64,000 nt of DNA from Caballeronia arationis. Lineage in GTDB: Bacteria; Pseudomonadota; Gammaproteobacteria; Burkholderiales; Burkholderiaceae. A program made the translations under genes and the position numbers. Location of the stretch: assembly GCF_001544975.2 (NCBI RefSeq), contig NZ_FCOG02000023.1:1-64000 (forward strand). The letters run 5' to 3'. Below the pieces are notes generated by a model. It was not told the origin of the DNA. It did not search any database and was given only the letters and a program-made list of their open reading frames with translations. This document shows, one piece after another, positions 16,354 through 26,055 of the stretch. Each line of letters starts with the position of its first letter. Position 1 is the stretch's first letter.

Positions 16354-17427
16354 ATGCGCAAGCTATCCCGTCTTTTTGGCATCGCCGCCCTCTCCCTCGC
16401 CGCGTTTGCTTCCTCCTCTTCGTCGTTCGCCGCCGGCCGTCAGGACTTCAAGGTCTGCTGGACCATCTACGCGGGCTGGATGCCATGGGGCGAAGCGAAG
16501 ACCCAGGGCATCGTCAGCAAGTGGGCGAAGAAGTACGGCATCAACGTGGATGTCGTGCAGCTCAACGACTACATCGAATCGATCAACCAGTACACGGCCG
16601 GCAAGTTCGACGGCTGCGCCATGACCAACATGGACGCGCTGACGATTCCGGCAGCGGGCGGCGTCGATTCGACCGCGCTCATCGTCAGCGACTACTCCAA
16701 CGGCAACGACGGCGTGCTCGTCAAGGGCAAAGGCAAGAAGGTCGCCGACCTCAAGGGCCAGCAGATCAACCTCGTGCAGTTCTCCGTGTCGCATTACCTG
16801 CTCGCTCGCGCGCTGGAGTCCGCCGGCATGAGCGAACGCGACCTCAAGGTGGTCAACACCTCGGACGCCGACATCTCGGCGGCCTTTGCCACGCCGGCGG
16901 TCAAGCAGGCCGTCACCTGGAACCCGATGCTCGCCGACCTGAAGGCGAAGCCGAACGTCACCGAAGTCTTCGATTCGAGCAAGATCCCCGGCGAGATCAT
17001 GGACATGATGGTCGTCAACACGAAGACGCTGCAGGAGAACCCCGCGCTTGGCCGTGCGCTGACGGGCGCCTGGTTCGAGATGATGACGCTGATGCACGCG
17101 ACGAGCGCCGACAACACGGCTGCGATGAACGCGATGGCGAAGGCTTCGGGCACCGATCTCGCGGGCTTCAAGGGGCAACTCTCCACCACCGCGCTCTTCT
17201 ACACGCCGAAGGCCGCGCTCGACTTCGCGACGAGTTCCGACCTGCCGCGTACGATGACGCGCGTCGCGAAGTTCTCGTTCGATCACGGCCTGCTCGGGCA
17301 AGGTGCGCCGAGCGCGGACGCGATCGGCATGGCGTTCGACAACGGCGTCGTGATCGGCAACAAGAGCAACGTAAAGCTGCGCTTCGATCCGACCTACGTG
17401 CGCATGGCCGCCGAAGGCAAGCTCTGA
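16354..17427 (+). CDS. ABC transporter substrate-binding protein of the guanidine operon
   Basis: A 357-residue periplasmic binding protein with a signal peptide (MRKLSRLFGIAALSLAAFAS..., cleavage near SFAAG). It belongs to the NMT1/SsuA-TauA-like class usually annotated as a putative urea-binding protein next to urea carboxylase. The conserved segment VCWTIYAGWMPWGEA opens the mature protein. Because the operon sits behind a guanidine riboswitch, guanidine or a guanidine-yielding compound is a more likely ligand than urea, but this is inferred from context. It is the first gene after the riboswitch. The frame is open upstream to 16210, where it would overlap the aptamer, so I reject that start. 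Confidence 0.88.
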   Translation: MRKLSRLFGIAALSLAAFASSSSSFAAGRQDFKVCWTIYAGWMPWGEAKTQGIVSKWAKKYGINVDVVQLNDYIESINQYTAGKFDGCAMTNMDALTIPAAGGVDSTALIVSDYSNGNDGVLVKGKGKKVADLKGQQINLVQFSVSHYLLARALESAGMSERDLKVVNTSDADISAAFATPAVKQAVTWNPMLADLKAKPNVTEVFDSSKIPGEIMDMMVVNTKTLQENPALGRALTGAWFEMMTLMHATSADNTAAMNAMAKASGTDLAGFKGQLSTTALFYTPKAALDFATSSDLPRTMTRVAKFSFDHGLLGQGAPSADAIGMAFDNGVVIGNKSNVKLRFDPTYVRMAAEGKL

Positions 17428-17456
17428 AGTCCACAAGACCAGAAGGAGGCCGCGCG

Positions 17457-18272
17457 ATGCGACTCATCAACCGACACCCGAGCAGGAGCGGCGCGATGAT
17501 GCTGCTTCTGATGCCGTTCATCGTGCTGCTGGCGGTGTACTTCACCAGTTCGTCGCTGCGTCTGAAGGACAATCCGGACGACAAGGTGCTGCCGAGCGCC
17601 GCGCAAATGAGCGACGCGATTCATCAGTTCGCGTTCACCGAAGACAAGCGCACCGGCCAGTACCTGCTGTGGGCCGATACGGCGGCGAGCCTCAAGCGTC
17701 TCGGCATCGGTCTCGTGGTGAGCGCAGTGATCGCGCTCGTCGCGGGCATCGTGACGGGCAGCATCCCGCTCGTCACCGCGACGCTCTCGCCGTTCATCAC
17801 CGTGATCTCGATGATCCCGCCGCTCGCCGTGCTGCCGATTCTCTTCATCGTGTTCGGTCTCGACGAGTTGTCCAAGGTCGTGCTGATCGTGATCGGCATC
17901 ACGCCGATGATGATCCGCGATCTCCAGCAGCGCGCCCGCGAAATTCCGAACGAGCTGTGGGTCAAGGCGCAAACGCTTGGTGCAACAAGCTGGACGCTGA
18001 TGCTGCGGATGATCGTGCCGCAGCTGATGCCGCGCCTGCTCGTCGCACTGCGGCTCGCGCTGTGCTCGGCGTGGCTCTTCCTGATTGCGGCCGAAGCGAT
18101 CGCCTCCGTCGACGGCCTCGGCTATCGCATCTTCCTCGTGCGCCGCTATCTCGCGATGGACGTCATCCTGCCTTACGTCGCGTGGATCACGCTGCTCGCC
18201 TGGCTCATCGACGAAGGCCTGCGCCGCATCACGCTGTGGGCTTTTCCGTGGTACGGCGGAGGCGCGCGATGA
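17457..18272 (+). CDS. ABC transporter permease of the guanidine operon
   Basis: A 271-residue inner-membrane permease of the BPD (SsuC/TauC) type with about six transmembrane helices. The EAA loop that contacts the ATPase is visible as ELWVKAQTLGATSWTLMLRMIVPQLMPRL. Shine-Dalgarno aaggagg precedes the ATG. Its stop overlaps the ATPase start (ATGA). It forms the membrane channel for the binding protein encoded upstream. Confidence 0.9.
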   Translation: MRLINRHPSRSGAMMLLLMPFIVLLAVYFTSSSLRLKDNPDDKVLPSAAQMSDAIHQFAFTEDKRTGQYLLWADTAASLKRLGIGLVVSAVIALVAGIVTGSIPLVTATLSPFITVISMIPPLAVLPILFIVFGLDELSKVVLIVIGITPMMIRDLQQRAREIPNELWVKAQTLGATSWTLMLRMIVPQLMPRLLVALRLALCSAWLFLIAAEAIASVDGLGYRIFLVRRYLAMDVILPYVAWITLLAWLIDEGLRRITLWAFPWYGGGAR

Positions 18273-19057
18273 TCGAAGTCCGCAATGTGTGGAAGGAATA
18301 CGGCGATCAGGTCGTGCTCGAACGGCTGAACCTGAAGATCGACGAAGGCGAGTTCTGTTCGATGGTCGGCGCTTCGGGTTGCGGCAAGTCCACGTTCCTG
18401 CGCCTGCTGCTCGGCCAGGAACGCGCGACACGCGGCGAGATCCTGCTCGACGGCGAGCCGCTGCCGGGCGAGCCGGACGCGCATCGCGGCGTCGTGTTCC
18501 AGCGCTACTCGGTCTTCGAGCACCTGAGCGTCCTGCGCAACGTGATGCTCGGCCTCGAACTGCGGCAGTCGAAGTTCATGGGACGCCTCTTCGGCGCAGC
18601 CCGGCGGGTCGCACAGGATGAAGCGGTCGAGATGCTGGAGCGTGTCGGCCTCGCGGCTGCGCTCGACAAGTACCCGCATCAGCTCTCGGGCGGCATGCAG
18701 CAGCGCCTCGCCATTGCGCAGGCGCTGATGATGAAGCCGCGCATCTTGCTGCTCGACGAGCCGTTCGGTGCACTCGACCCGGGCATCCGCCGCGACATGC
18801 ACGAACTGCTGAAGATGCTCTGGCGCGAGTCGGGCCTGACGATCTTCATGGTCACGCACGACCTGAAGGAAGGCTTCACGCTCGGCAGCCGCGTGCTCGT
18901 GTTCGACAAGGTGCGCGTCGATCCGCAAGCGCCGGGCGCCTATGGCGCGCGCATCACCTACAACATTCCGCTGGATCACAGCCGCGATGCGGCTTCGTCG
19001 ATCCACGTCGCGCGTGCCGCCGTCGAAGGCGCCGCGCGCGAAGTGCTACCCGCTTAA
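18269..19057 (+). CDS. ABC transporter ATP-binding protein of the guanidine operon
   Basis: A 262-residue ABC ATPase. Walker A is GASGCGKST (about residues 36-44), the signature motif LSGGMQQRLAIAQAL, Walker B ILLLDEPFGALD, and the switch His in FMVTHDLKE. It drives import through the permease. It follows the permease with a four-base overlap and is 14 bases from the next gene. The C-terminal 40 residues are an extension beyond the usual SsuB/TauB length. Confidence 0.92.
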   Translation: MIEVRNVWKEYGDQVVLERLNLKIDEGEFCSMVGASGCGKSTFLRLLLGQERATRGEILLDGEPLPGEPDAHRGVVFQRYSVFEHLSVLRNVMLGLELRQSKFMGRLFGAARRVAQDEAVEMLERVGLAAALDKYPHQLSGGMQQRLAIAQALMMKPRILLLDEPFGALDPGIRRDMHELLKMLWRESGLTIFMVTHDLKEGFTLGSRVLVFDKVRVDPQAPGAYGARITYNIPLDHSRDAASSIHVARAAVEGAAREVLPA

Positions 19058-19071
19058 AGGAAGCCACGAAG

Positions 19072-19776
19072 ATGGAATTGCTACTCGAAGAAACCATTCC
19101 CGGCGGCGGACACACGTCGCTCGTCGTCAAGCGCGGACAGTCGCTGCGCATCACCGACCTGCGCGGCCGCGCGAACGTCAGCATCATGATGTTCAACGCA
19201 GCCGAGAAGAGCGAGCGCCTGAACCTGCCCGACACGCTCAAGTGCCAGCACACCGCGAAGCTGACCGCGGGCCACTGCGTCTACTCCGACATGGGCCGGG
19301 TGCTCGCCGCCGTCGTCGCGGATACATGCGGCTGGCACGACAGCATCGGCGGCGTATCGAACGCGGACGAAGTGAGCGAGAAGTATGGCGCGGGGCGCTA
19401 TCAGGAACTGCGCAACGCGTTTCATCGCAACGGCACGGACAACCTGCTCGTCGAGATGGGCAAATGGAACCTCGGCCTTTCCGATCTCCTGATGACGCTG
19501 AATCTCTTCAGCCGGGTCGACGTGAACGATCAAGGCGCGCTCAAATTCGTCAGCGGCAACTCGAAGGCGGGCGACTACGTGGAACTCTATGCGCCGATGA
19601 ACACGCTCGTCGTGCTCACCGCGATCCAGCATCCGCTCGACCCGAAACCGGACTATGCGCCGCAGCCCGTTAAGCTGACGCTCGCGTCGGCAGACCGCGA
19701 AGTCGCAGAAATCTGCCGCACGTCCTGCGAGGAAAACGTGCGTGGCTTCATCAATACCGATCGCTTCTATCTTTGA
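19072..19776 (+). CDS. DUF1989 protein (UAAP1), putative carboxyguanidine deiminase subunit
   Basis: A 234-residue DUF1989 protein of the kind named urea-amidolyase-associated protein 1. The core has [14 protein letters not shown] (about residues 81-94), a Cys/His pair likely to bind a metal. In guanidine-riboswitch operons the two DUF1989 proteins form a heteromeric deiminase that converts carboxyguanidine to allophanate and ammonia. That reaction is established for the family in this context; which subunit (CgdA or CgdB) this is I leave open. Shine-Dalgarno aaagga. It is followed by its paralog 16 bases on. Confidence 0.88.
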   Translation: MELLLEETIPGGGHTSLVVKRGQSLRITDLRGRANVSIMMFNAAEKSERLNLPDTLKCQHTAKLTAGHCVYSDMGRVLAAVVADTCGWHDSIGGVSNADEVSEKYGAGRYQELRNAFHRNGTDNLLVEMGKWNLGLSDLLMTLNLFSRVDVNDQGALKFVSGNSKAGDYVELYAPMNTLVVLTAIQHPLDPKPDYAPQPVKLTLASADREVAEICRTSCEENVRGFINTDRFYL

Positions 19777-19792
19777 GCGGAGACCGACATCC

Positions 19793-20434
19793 ATGACGAC
19801 CTACCTCACCGCCAGCGACCGGAAAGCCGAAGACGCGATCCACCGCGAGACGCTCGCCGCCGGCGAGCCGTGGCTCAAGGAACTGAAGGCGGGGCAGACG
19901 CTGCGCATTCGCGATATCGAAGGCAATCAGGCGGTCGATACGCTCTTCTACGGCCTCGACAATCCCCGCGAACGTTTCGATCCGCAACGCACGCTGCGTC
20001 GTCAACAAAGCCTTTATCTGACGACCGGCACGGTGCTGTATTCGAACCTCGGCAATCCGATGCTGACCATCGTCGCCGATACATGCGGGCGGCACGACAC
20101 GCTCGGCGGCGCATGCGCACAGGAAAGCAATACCGTTCGATACGCCCTGGAAAAGCGCTACATGCACAGCTGCCGCGACAACTTCCTGCGCGCGTGCGCG
20201 CACGACGGGCGTCTCTCCAAGCGAGACCTCAGCCCGAACGTCAACTTCTTCATGAACGTCCCCGTGACATCCGCTGGCGGGCTGACGTTCGAGGACGGCA
20301 TCTCGGCACCCGGCAAGTACGTCGAGTTGCGCGCGGAGATGGATGTGATCGTGCTGATCTCGAACTGCCCGCAGTTGAACAACCCCTGCAACGGATACAA
20401 CCCGACGCCCGCCGAGTTGCTGATATGGGACTGA
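19793..20434 (+). CDS. DUF1989 protein (UAAP2), putative carboxyguanidine deiminase subunit
   Basis: A 213-residue paralog of the preceding protein. It has the matching metal-site segment [16 protein letters not shown] and a [14 protein letters not shown] segment near the N-terminus. The C-terminal part ([21 protein letters not shown]) is typical of UAAP2 proteins. It is predicted to pair with UAAP1 in carboxyguanidine deimination. Start at 19793 chosen from spacing after the upstream stop and the canonical N-terminus [11 protein letters not shown]; an upstream ATG would overlap the previous gene. Confidence 0.88.
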   Translation: MTTYLTASDRKAEDAIHRETLAAGEPWLKELKAGQTLRIRDIEGNQAVDTLFYGLDNPRERFDPQRTLRRQQSLYLTTGTVLYSNLGNPMLTIVADTCGRHDTLGGACAQESNTVRYALEKRYMHSCRDNFLRACAHDGRLSKRDLSPNVNFFMNVPVTSAGGLTFEDGISAPGKYVELRAEMDVIVLISNCPQLNNPCNGYNPTPAELLIWD

Positions 20435-20613
20435 GCCGCCTGCGTGCATGGCTTCACCTCGTGCTGCAAGTGCGAGCGGGCCGCATCTTCCCATGCGCAC
20501 GCGACGACCTGAAGCTTGATCGGACGAAACACTAAAGGACTTCTGCCGGGGACGACCCCGGCATGCATCTTTCACGTGGCGGGACGGCCCGCCCACGCAT
20601 CCAGCCTCCTCTC

Positions 20614-23600
20614 ATGTTCGAGAAAGTCCTGATTGCCAATCGCGGAGCCATTGCGTGCCGCATCCTTCGCACCCTGCGCGCGCTCGACGTCCAAGGGGTT
20701 GCCGTATATAGCGAAGCCGACCTCGCCAGCCGTCACGTCAGCGAAGCGCCCATTGCGCACTCGCTCGGCGAAGGCGCGGCGTCCGCAACCTATCTCGACG
20801 TCGCGAAGATCCTCGATATCGCGCGCCGAGAGAACGTGCAGGCGATTCATCCCGGCTACGGTTTTCTCTCGGAGAACGCGGAGTTCGGCGAAGCATGCGA
20901 AGCCGCGGGCATCGCCTTCATCGGACCGACGCCTGCGCAGTTGCGCGCCTTCGGCCTCAAGCACACGGCGCGCGCCATCGCGGCGGAGCAAGGCGTGCCG
21001 ATGCTCGAAGGCACGGGCCTTCTGGATGATGTGGATGACGCGCTGAGCGCAGCGGCACGAATCGGCTACCCGGTGATGCTGAAGAGCACGGCGGGCGGCG
21101 GAGGGATCGGCATGCGCGTGTGCTGGAGCGCAGACGAACTCGCAGCACAGTTCGACGTGGTGAAGCGGCTCGGCCAGAACAACTTCAGCGATGCGGGCGT
21201 GTTCATCGAGAAGTACATCGAACGCGCGCGCCATCTCGAAGTGCAGGTCTTCGGCGATGGCCGCGGCAACGCGCTCGCCCTCGGCGTGCGCGACTGCTCG
21301 GTGCAGCGGCGCAATCAGAAGGTGCTCGAAGAGACGCCGGCGCCGTCATTGCCCGAAGGCATGACGGATGCGCTGTGCGAAGCGGCGCTGCGTCTTGCGA
21401 AAGCAGTGGATTACCGCTCGGCGGGCACCGTCGAATTCGTGTATGACAGCGGCGCCGGGCAGTTCTATTTCCTCGAAGTGAACACGCGGCTTCAGGTCGA
21501 GCATGGCGTGACCGAGCAGGTCTGGGGCGTCGACCTGGTGCGCTGGATGATCGAACTCGCGGCAGGTACGCTTGCGCCGCTCGAGGAACTCGGTGCATCG
21601 CTCAAGCCGAGCGGTCACGCGATTCAGGCGCGTCTCTATGCCGAAGATCCCGGCCGTGATTTCAAGCCGAGTCCCGGACTGCTGACCGAAGTCGTGTTTC
21701 CCGAAGCCGATGGGCACGCGCTGCGCATCGACACGTGGATCGAAGCCGGATGCGAAGTACCGCCCTATTTCGACCCGATGCTCGCGAAGCTGATCGCGTG
21801 GTCGCCGACGCGGGACGAAGCGCGTCACGCCCTCGCCGATGCACTGAACGCGACGCGCATCTACGGCGTGGAAACGAATCGCGAGTACCTGCGCCAGATC
21901 ATCGACGACACGCCGTTCGCCTCCGGCGAGCCATGGACGCGCTGTCTCGAAGCGTTGCGCTACCGCGCGAGCACCGTGGAGATCGTGAGCGGCGGCACGC
22001 AGACGACCGTGCAGGATCACCCGGGCCGGCTCGGCTACTGGGCGGTCGGCATTCCGCCGTCAGGTCCGATGGACGATCGCGCGCTGCGGCTCGGTAATCG
22101 CCTGCTCGCCAACGCCGACGACGCCTCGGCGCTCGAAATCACGATGAGCGGCCCGACGCTTCGCCTCAACACGGATGCGGTGATCGCGATCACGGGCGCA
22201 GCGCTGAACGTGACGATCGATGGCGTCGAGCAGCCGATGAACACCACGCTCTTCGTCGCGGCAGGCTCGACGCTCGCCCTCGGCGCGATCCGCGGCGCGG
22301 GGGCGCGCGCGTACCTGTGCGTGCGCGGCGGATTCGACGTCGCGCTGTATCTCGGCAGCCGCAGCACGTTCACGCTCGGCCAGTTCGGCGGCCACGGCGG
22401 ACGCGCGTTGCGCGCGGGCGACGTGCTGCATTTGCATCCGCTCGAAGATCGCAGTCACGGCGAGCGCCTTTCGTTCGCACCCGCGCTCGAACCCGTGCGC
22501 ACGCTGCGTGTGATCTACGGGCCGCATGGTGCGCCCGAATACTTCAGCCCGCGCTACATCGAACAGTTTCTCGAAACCGAATGGGAGATCCACTTCAATT
22601 CGAGCCGCACCGGCGTGCGCCTGATCGGCCCGAAGCCCGAATGGACGCGCGAGGATGGTGGCGAAGCAGGCCTGCATCCGTCGAACATCCACGACAATCC
22701 GTATGCGGTCGGCGCGATCGATTTCACCGGCGACATGCCGGTGATTCTCGGTCCCGATGGCCCCAGTCTTGGCGGCTTCGTGTGCCCGGTGACGATCATC
22801 GAAGCGGACCTCTGGCAGATCGGGCAACTGAAGGCCGGTGACAAGGTGCGCTTCGTTCCGGTCCAGATCGATGAGGCGCGCGCGGCGGCGGCTGCGCGTA
22901 TCGTCGAACTGGATGCGCTCGAAGCGCAGCCCGCGCCGCACCACGCCGCGGGTCCGCTCACGTCGCCCATCGTGCTCGACGTCGGCGCGAATCATGACCG
23001 GCTCGTCGCGCGCCTATCGGGCGATACGCATCTGCTGCTCGAACTCGGACCCGCCGAACTGGACCTCGTGCTGCGCTTTCGCGGCCATGCGCTGATGCAG
23101 TCGCTCGAAGCGCTCGAACTGCCCGGCGTGATCGACGTGACGCCCGGCATCCGTTCGCTGCAGATCCACTATCAGCCCGAACGCCTGCCGCTCGCGCAAC
23201 TGCTCGATATCGTCGAGCAAGCATGGCAGCGCGTGCTGCTGCAAAAGGACTTGCGCGCGCCTTCGCGGATTGTCCACCTCCCGCTGTCGTGGGACGATCC
23301 GGCATGCCGCCTCGCCATCGACAAATACATGACCACCGTGCGCCGCGATGCGCCGTGGTGCCCGAGCAATCTGGAGTTCATCCGGCGCATCAACGACCTC
23401 GATTCGATCGACGATGTGAAGCGCATTGTCTTCGATGCGAGCTATCTCGTGATGGGCCTCGGCGACGTCTATCTCGGCGCGCCTGTCGCGACGCCGCTCG
23501 ATCCGCGCCACCGGCTCGTGACGACGAAATACAACCCGGCGCGCACGTGGACGGCGGAGAACTCAGTCGGCATCGGTGGCGCGTATCTCTGCGTGTACGG

Positions 23601-24210
23601 CATGGAAGGCCCGGGCGGCTATCAGTTCGTCGGGCGCACGCTGCAGATGTGGAACCGCTATCGCGCGACCGCCGATTTCGCGGGCCGCCCGTATCTCTTG
23701 CGCTTCTTCGACCAGATACGCTTCTACGAAGTGGAGGCCGATGAACTGCTGCGCATCCGCGAGGACTTTCCGCTCGGACGCTATCCGCTCAGGATCGAGG
23801 AGACAGAGCTGTCTCTCTCCGACTACGAAGCGTTTCTCGAACGCGAAGCGCCCGGCATCGACGCGTTCCGCACACGCCAGCAAGCCGCGTTTCAGGCGGA
23901 ACGCGAACGCTGGCGCGAGGCCGGACAGGCACAGGATAGCTTCGAGCCACCGGTCGTCGCGGATACGGAAACCGTCGTGCTCGAAGACGGCCAGACCGCC
24001 GTCGACAGCGAGATCGCGGGTAATCTTTGGCAGGTGCGCGTGAAGTCGGGCGAGCGGGTCGCGGCGGGCGATCTGCTGTTCGTCATCGAATCGATGAAGA
24101 TGGAAATCTCCGTCTGCGCTCCATGCGCGGGCATCGTCAGCGATATTCACGTGGCACCCGGAACGCCCGTGAAAGCGGGACAACGCGTCGCCGTGATCGA
24201 CAGCCTCTAA
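20614..24210 (+). CDS. Biotin-dependent guanidine/urea carboxylase
   Basis: A 1198-residue multidomain enzyme. The biotin carboxylase domain spans about 1-450 (MFEKVLIANRGAIACRI at the start, ATP-grasp glycine loop STAGGGGIGMR). The carboxyltransferase regions, homologous to KipA and KipI, span about 465-1080. The biotinyl domain is at the C-terminus, with the biotinylated Lys1162 in ESMKMEI. It carboxylates guanidine or urea at ATP cost. The riboswitch and the DUF1989 genes point to guanidine. In the carboxyltransferase the segment AIDFTGDMPVILGPDGPSLG carries Asp703, where urea carboxylases as I recall have Asn. An alternative ATG at 20563 would add 17 residues of non-conserved sequence. 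Confidence 0.93.
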   Translation: MFEKVLIANRGAIACRILRTLRALDVQGVAVYSEADLASRHVSEAPIAHSLGEGAASATYLDVAKILDIARRENVQAIHPGYGFLSENAEFGEACEAAGIAFIGPTPAQLRAFGLKHTARAIAAEQGVPMLEGTGLLDDVDDALSAAARIGYPVMLKSTAGGGGIGMRVCWSADELAAQFDVVKRLGQNNFSDAGVFIEKYIERARHLEVQVFGDGRGNALALGVRDCSVQRRNQKVLEETPAPSLPEGMTDALCEAALRLAKAVDYRSAGTVEFVYDSGAGQFYFLEVNTRLQVEHGVTEQVWGVDLVRWMIELAAGTLAPLEELGASLKPSGHAIQARLYAEDPGRDFKPSPGLLTEVVFPEADGHALRIDTWIEAGCEVPPYFDPMLAKLIAWSPTRDEARHALADALNATRIYGVETNREYLRQIIDDTPFASGEPWTRCLEALRYRASTVEIVSGGTQTTVQDHPGRLGYWAVGIPPSGPMDDRALRLGNRLLANADDASALEITMSGPTLRLNTDAVIAITGAALNVTIDGVEQPMNTTLFVAAGSTLALGAIRGAGARAYLCVRGGFDVALYLGSRSTFTLGQFGGHGGRALRAGDVLHLHPLEDRSHGERLSFAPALEPVRTLRVIYGPHGAPEYFSPRYIEQFLETEWEIHFNSSRTGVRLIGPKPEWTREDGGEAGLHPSNIHDNPYAVGAIDFTGDMPVILGPDGPSLGGFVCPVTIIEADLWQIGQLKAGDKVRFVPVQIDEARAAAAARIVELDALEAQPAPHHAAGPLTSPIVLDVGANHDRLVARLSGDTHLLLELGPAELDLVLRFRGHALMQSLEALELPGVIDVTPGIRSLQIHYQPERLPLAQLLDIVEQAWQRVLLQKDLRAPSRIVHLPLSWDDPACRLAIDKYMTTVRRDAPWCPSNLEFIRRINDLDSIDDVKRIVFDASYLVMGLGDVYLGAPVATPLDPRHRLVTTKYNPARTWTAENSVGIGGAYLCVYGMEGPGGYQFVGRTLQMWNRYRATADFAGRPYLLRFFDQIRFYEVEADELLRIREDFPLGRYPLRIEETELSLSDYEAFLEREAPGIDAFRTRQQAAFQAERERWREAGQAQDSFEPPVVADTETVVLEDGQTAVDSEIAGNLWQVRVKSGERVAAGDLLFVIESMKMEISVCAPCAGIVSDIHVAPGTPVKAGQRVAVIDSL

Positions 24211-24223
24211 GGAAAACCGACCC

Positions 24224-26041
24224 ATGCCCTCATTCGACCTGCGTCTCTCCACACTGCGCGCAGCATATCGCGCGAAGGACACCACGCCTGCGAAGCTCAT
24301 CGGCGAATTGCGTGCGAAGGCTGCCGCGCTCAACCCCGAGTTCAATCTCTTCATCCATCTGCTGAGCGAAGACGAACTCGCCCCCTACCTCGTCGCGCTC
24401 GAAGGACGCGACGTCGATTCGCTGCCGCTCTACGGCATCCCGTTCGCGATCAAGGACAACATCGATCTCGCCGGCATCCCGACGACGGCCGCATGCCCCG
24501 CGTTCGCCCATATGCCTGCCGAATCGGCGACGCTAGTCGCGCAACTGATCGCGCTAGGCGCCGTGCCGATCGGGAAGACCAACCTCGATCAGTTCGCGAC
24601 GGGCCTCAACGGAACGCGTTCGCCCTATGGCAAGTGCAAGAACAGCGTGCATCCGGACTACCCGTCGGGCGGATCGAGCGCGGGGTCGGCGCTTGCGGTC
24701 GCGCTGGGCGTCGCGAGCTTCGCGCTCGGCACCGATACCGCCGGCTCGGGTCGCGTGCCCGCTGCATTGAACAATCTCGTCGGCCTGAAGGGAACGAAGG
24801 GCCTGCTTTCGACAGCCGGCGTCGTGCCCGCCTGCCGCACGCTGGATTGCGTGACGTACTTCACCGCAACCGCGAGGGAAGCGAGCGAACTGCTCGCGTT
24901 GACCGCGAAGGAAGATCCGCGTGATGCCTATAGTCGCGCCAATCCGCAGTTCAATGATGCGACCGCGTTCGGTACGTTGCCGCCGTTTCGCTTCGGCGTG
25001 CCCTCGTCGCCCGAGTTCGCCGGATGCGCGGAGAGCCCCGCGCTGTTCGCGCAAGCCCGCGCGGCGCTCGTGGCTGCGGGCGGGACCGCCGTCGAAATCG
25101 ACTTCGCGCCCTTCGTCGAGGCGGCGAAGCTGCTGTACGAAGGACCGTGGGTTGCGGAGCGCTACAGCGTGGCAGGCGAACTGATGGAGAAGGAGCCGGA
25201 CGCCGTTCTGCCCGTGATCCGCGATGTGCTCGCGAAGGCGCCAGGCACGACGGCCGTCGACGCATTCCGCGCGCAATATCGGCTACAGGCACTGAAGAAG
25301 ATATGCGATGCCGTGCTCGACGAGCTCGACTTCGTGCTCACGCCGAGCTATCCGCGTCCCGTGACGCTGGCTGAACTCGGACGCGATCCTATCGGCCCGA
25401 ATTCGCTGCTCGGCTACTACACGAACTTCATGAACCTGCTCGACTACGCGGCCGTTGCCGCGCCGACCGCGTTCATGAAGAACGGATTGCCGTGGGGCAT
25501 CACCGTCTTCGGACGCGCATTCACCGACCAGTATTTGCTGAGCGTCGCCGATACCTTGCAGCGCTCCTTTGGATTGCCGCTCGCCGGCGGGGCTTCGCTC
25601 GGCGGCGCGGCAGCAATTAAACCAGCGCGCAACGACCGTGTGCGGGTCGTCGTGTGCGGCGCGCATCTCGATGGCTTGCCGCTCAACGGCCAGTTGCGCG
25701 CACGCGGCGGGCGCCTCGTCGAAGCGACCGCCAGCGCGCCGCACTATCGTCTGCATGCGCTCGCGGCGAATGAAGGCGAGACGCGTCGTCCTGGCATGGA
25801 ACGCGTCGCGCGCGAAGGCGCTGCGATCGCGGTCGAAGTGTGGGAGTTGCCGAGCGCCGAACTGGGCTCGTTCCTCGCGGGCATCCCTGCGCCGCTTGGG
25901 CTGGGCAAGGTCGAACTCGCCGACGGCAGTTGGGAAACGGGCTTCGTCTGCGAAGGATACGGGCTCGATGGTGCCACCGACATCACGAGCTTCGGCGGCT
26001 GGCGTGCATGGCTTGCCGCTGCAAACGCAAGCGCAAGCTGA
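24224..26041 (+). CDS. atzF: Allophanate hydrolase
   Basis: A 605-residue enzyme that hydrolyses allophanate to ammonia and CO2, the last step of guanidine or urea breakdown. The amidase-signature domain (about 1-450) shows the Ser-cisSer-Lys triad: Lys77 in IPFAIKDN, Ser151 in YPSGGSSAGSA and Ser175 in TDTAGSGRVPA. The C-terminal domain (about 460-605, VVVCGAHLDGLPLNGQL to GYGLDGATDITSFGGW) is specific to allophanate hydrolases of the AtzF/DUR1,2 type. It lies 13 bases after the carboxylase and ends the operon; the next gene is convergent. Confidence 0.94.
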   Translation: MPSFDLRLSTLRAAYRAKDTTPAKLIGELRAKAAALNPEFNLFIHLLSEDELAPYLVALEGRDVDSLPLYGIPFAIKDNIDLAGIPTTAACPAFAHMPAESATLVAQLIALGAVPIGKTNLDQFATGLNGTRSPYGKCKNSVHPDYPSGGSSAGSALAVALGVASFALGTDTAGSGRVPAALNNLVGLKGTKGLLSTAGVVPACRTLDCVTYFTATAREASELLALTAKEDPRDAYSRANPQFNDATAFGTLPPFRFGVPSSPEFAGCAESPALFAQARAALVAAGGTAVEIDFAPFVEAAKLLYEGPWVAERYSVAGELMEKEPDAVLPVIRDVLAKAPGTTAVDAFRAQYRLQALKKICDAVLDELDFVLTPSYPRPVTLAELGRDPIGPNSLLGYYTNFMNLLDYAAVAAPTAFMKNGLPWGITVFGRAFTDQYLLSVADTLQRSFGLPLAGGASLGGAAAIKPARNDRVRVVVCGAHLDGLPLNGQLRARGGRLVEATASAPHYRLHALAANEGETRRPGMERVAREGAAIAVEVWELPSAELGSFLAGIPAPLGLGKVELADGSWETGFVCEGYGLDGATDITSFGGWRAWLAAANASAS

Positions 26042-26055
26042 CGCGCAGAAGCGCC

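Noticed and set aside
16210..17427. Extended start at 16210 for the substrate-binding protein
   Set aside because: It would lie inside the riboswitch aptamer and would bury the signal peptide 48 residues from the N-terminus.
16354..24210. Urea uptake and urea carboxylase as the operon's primary function
   Set aside because: The guanidine-I riboswitch, paired DUF1989 proteins and Asp703 favour guanidine. Urea carboxylation as a side activity is still possible.
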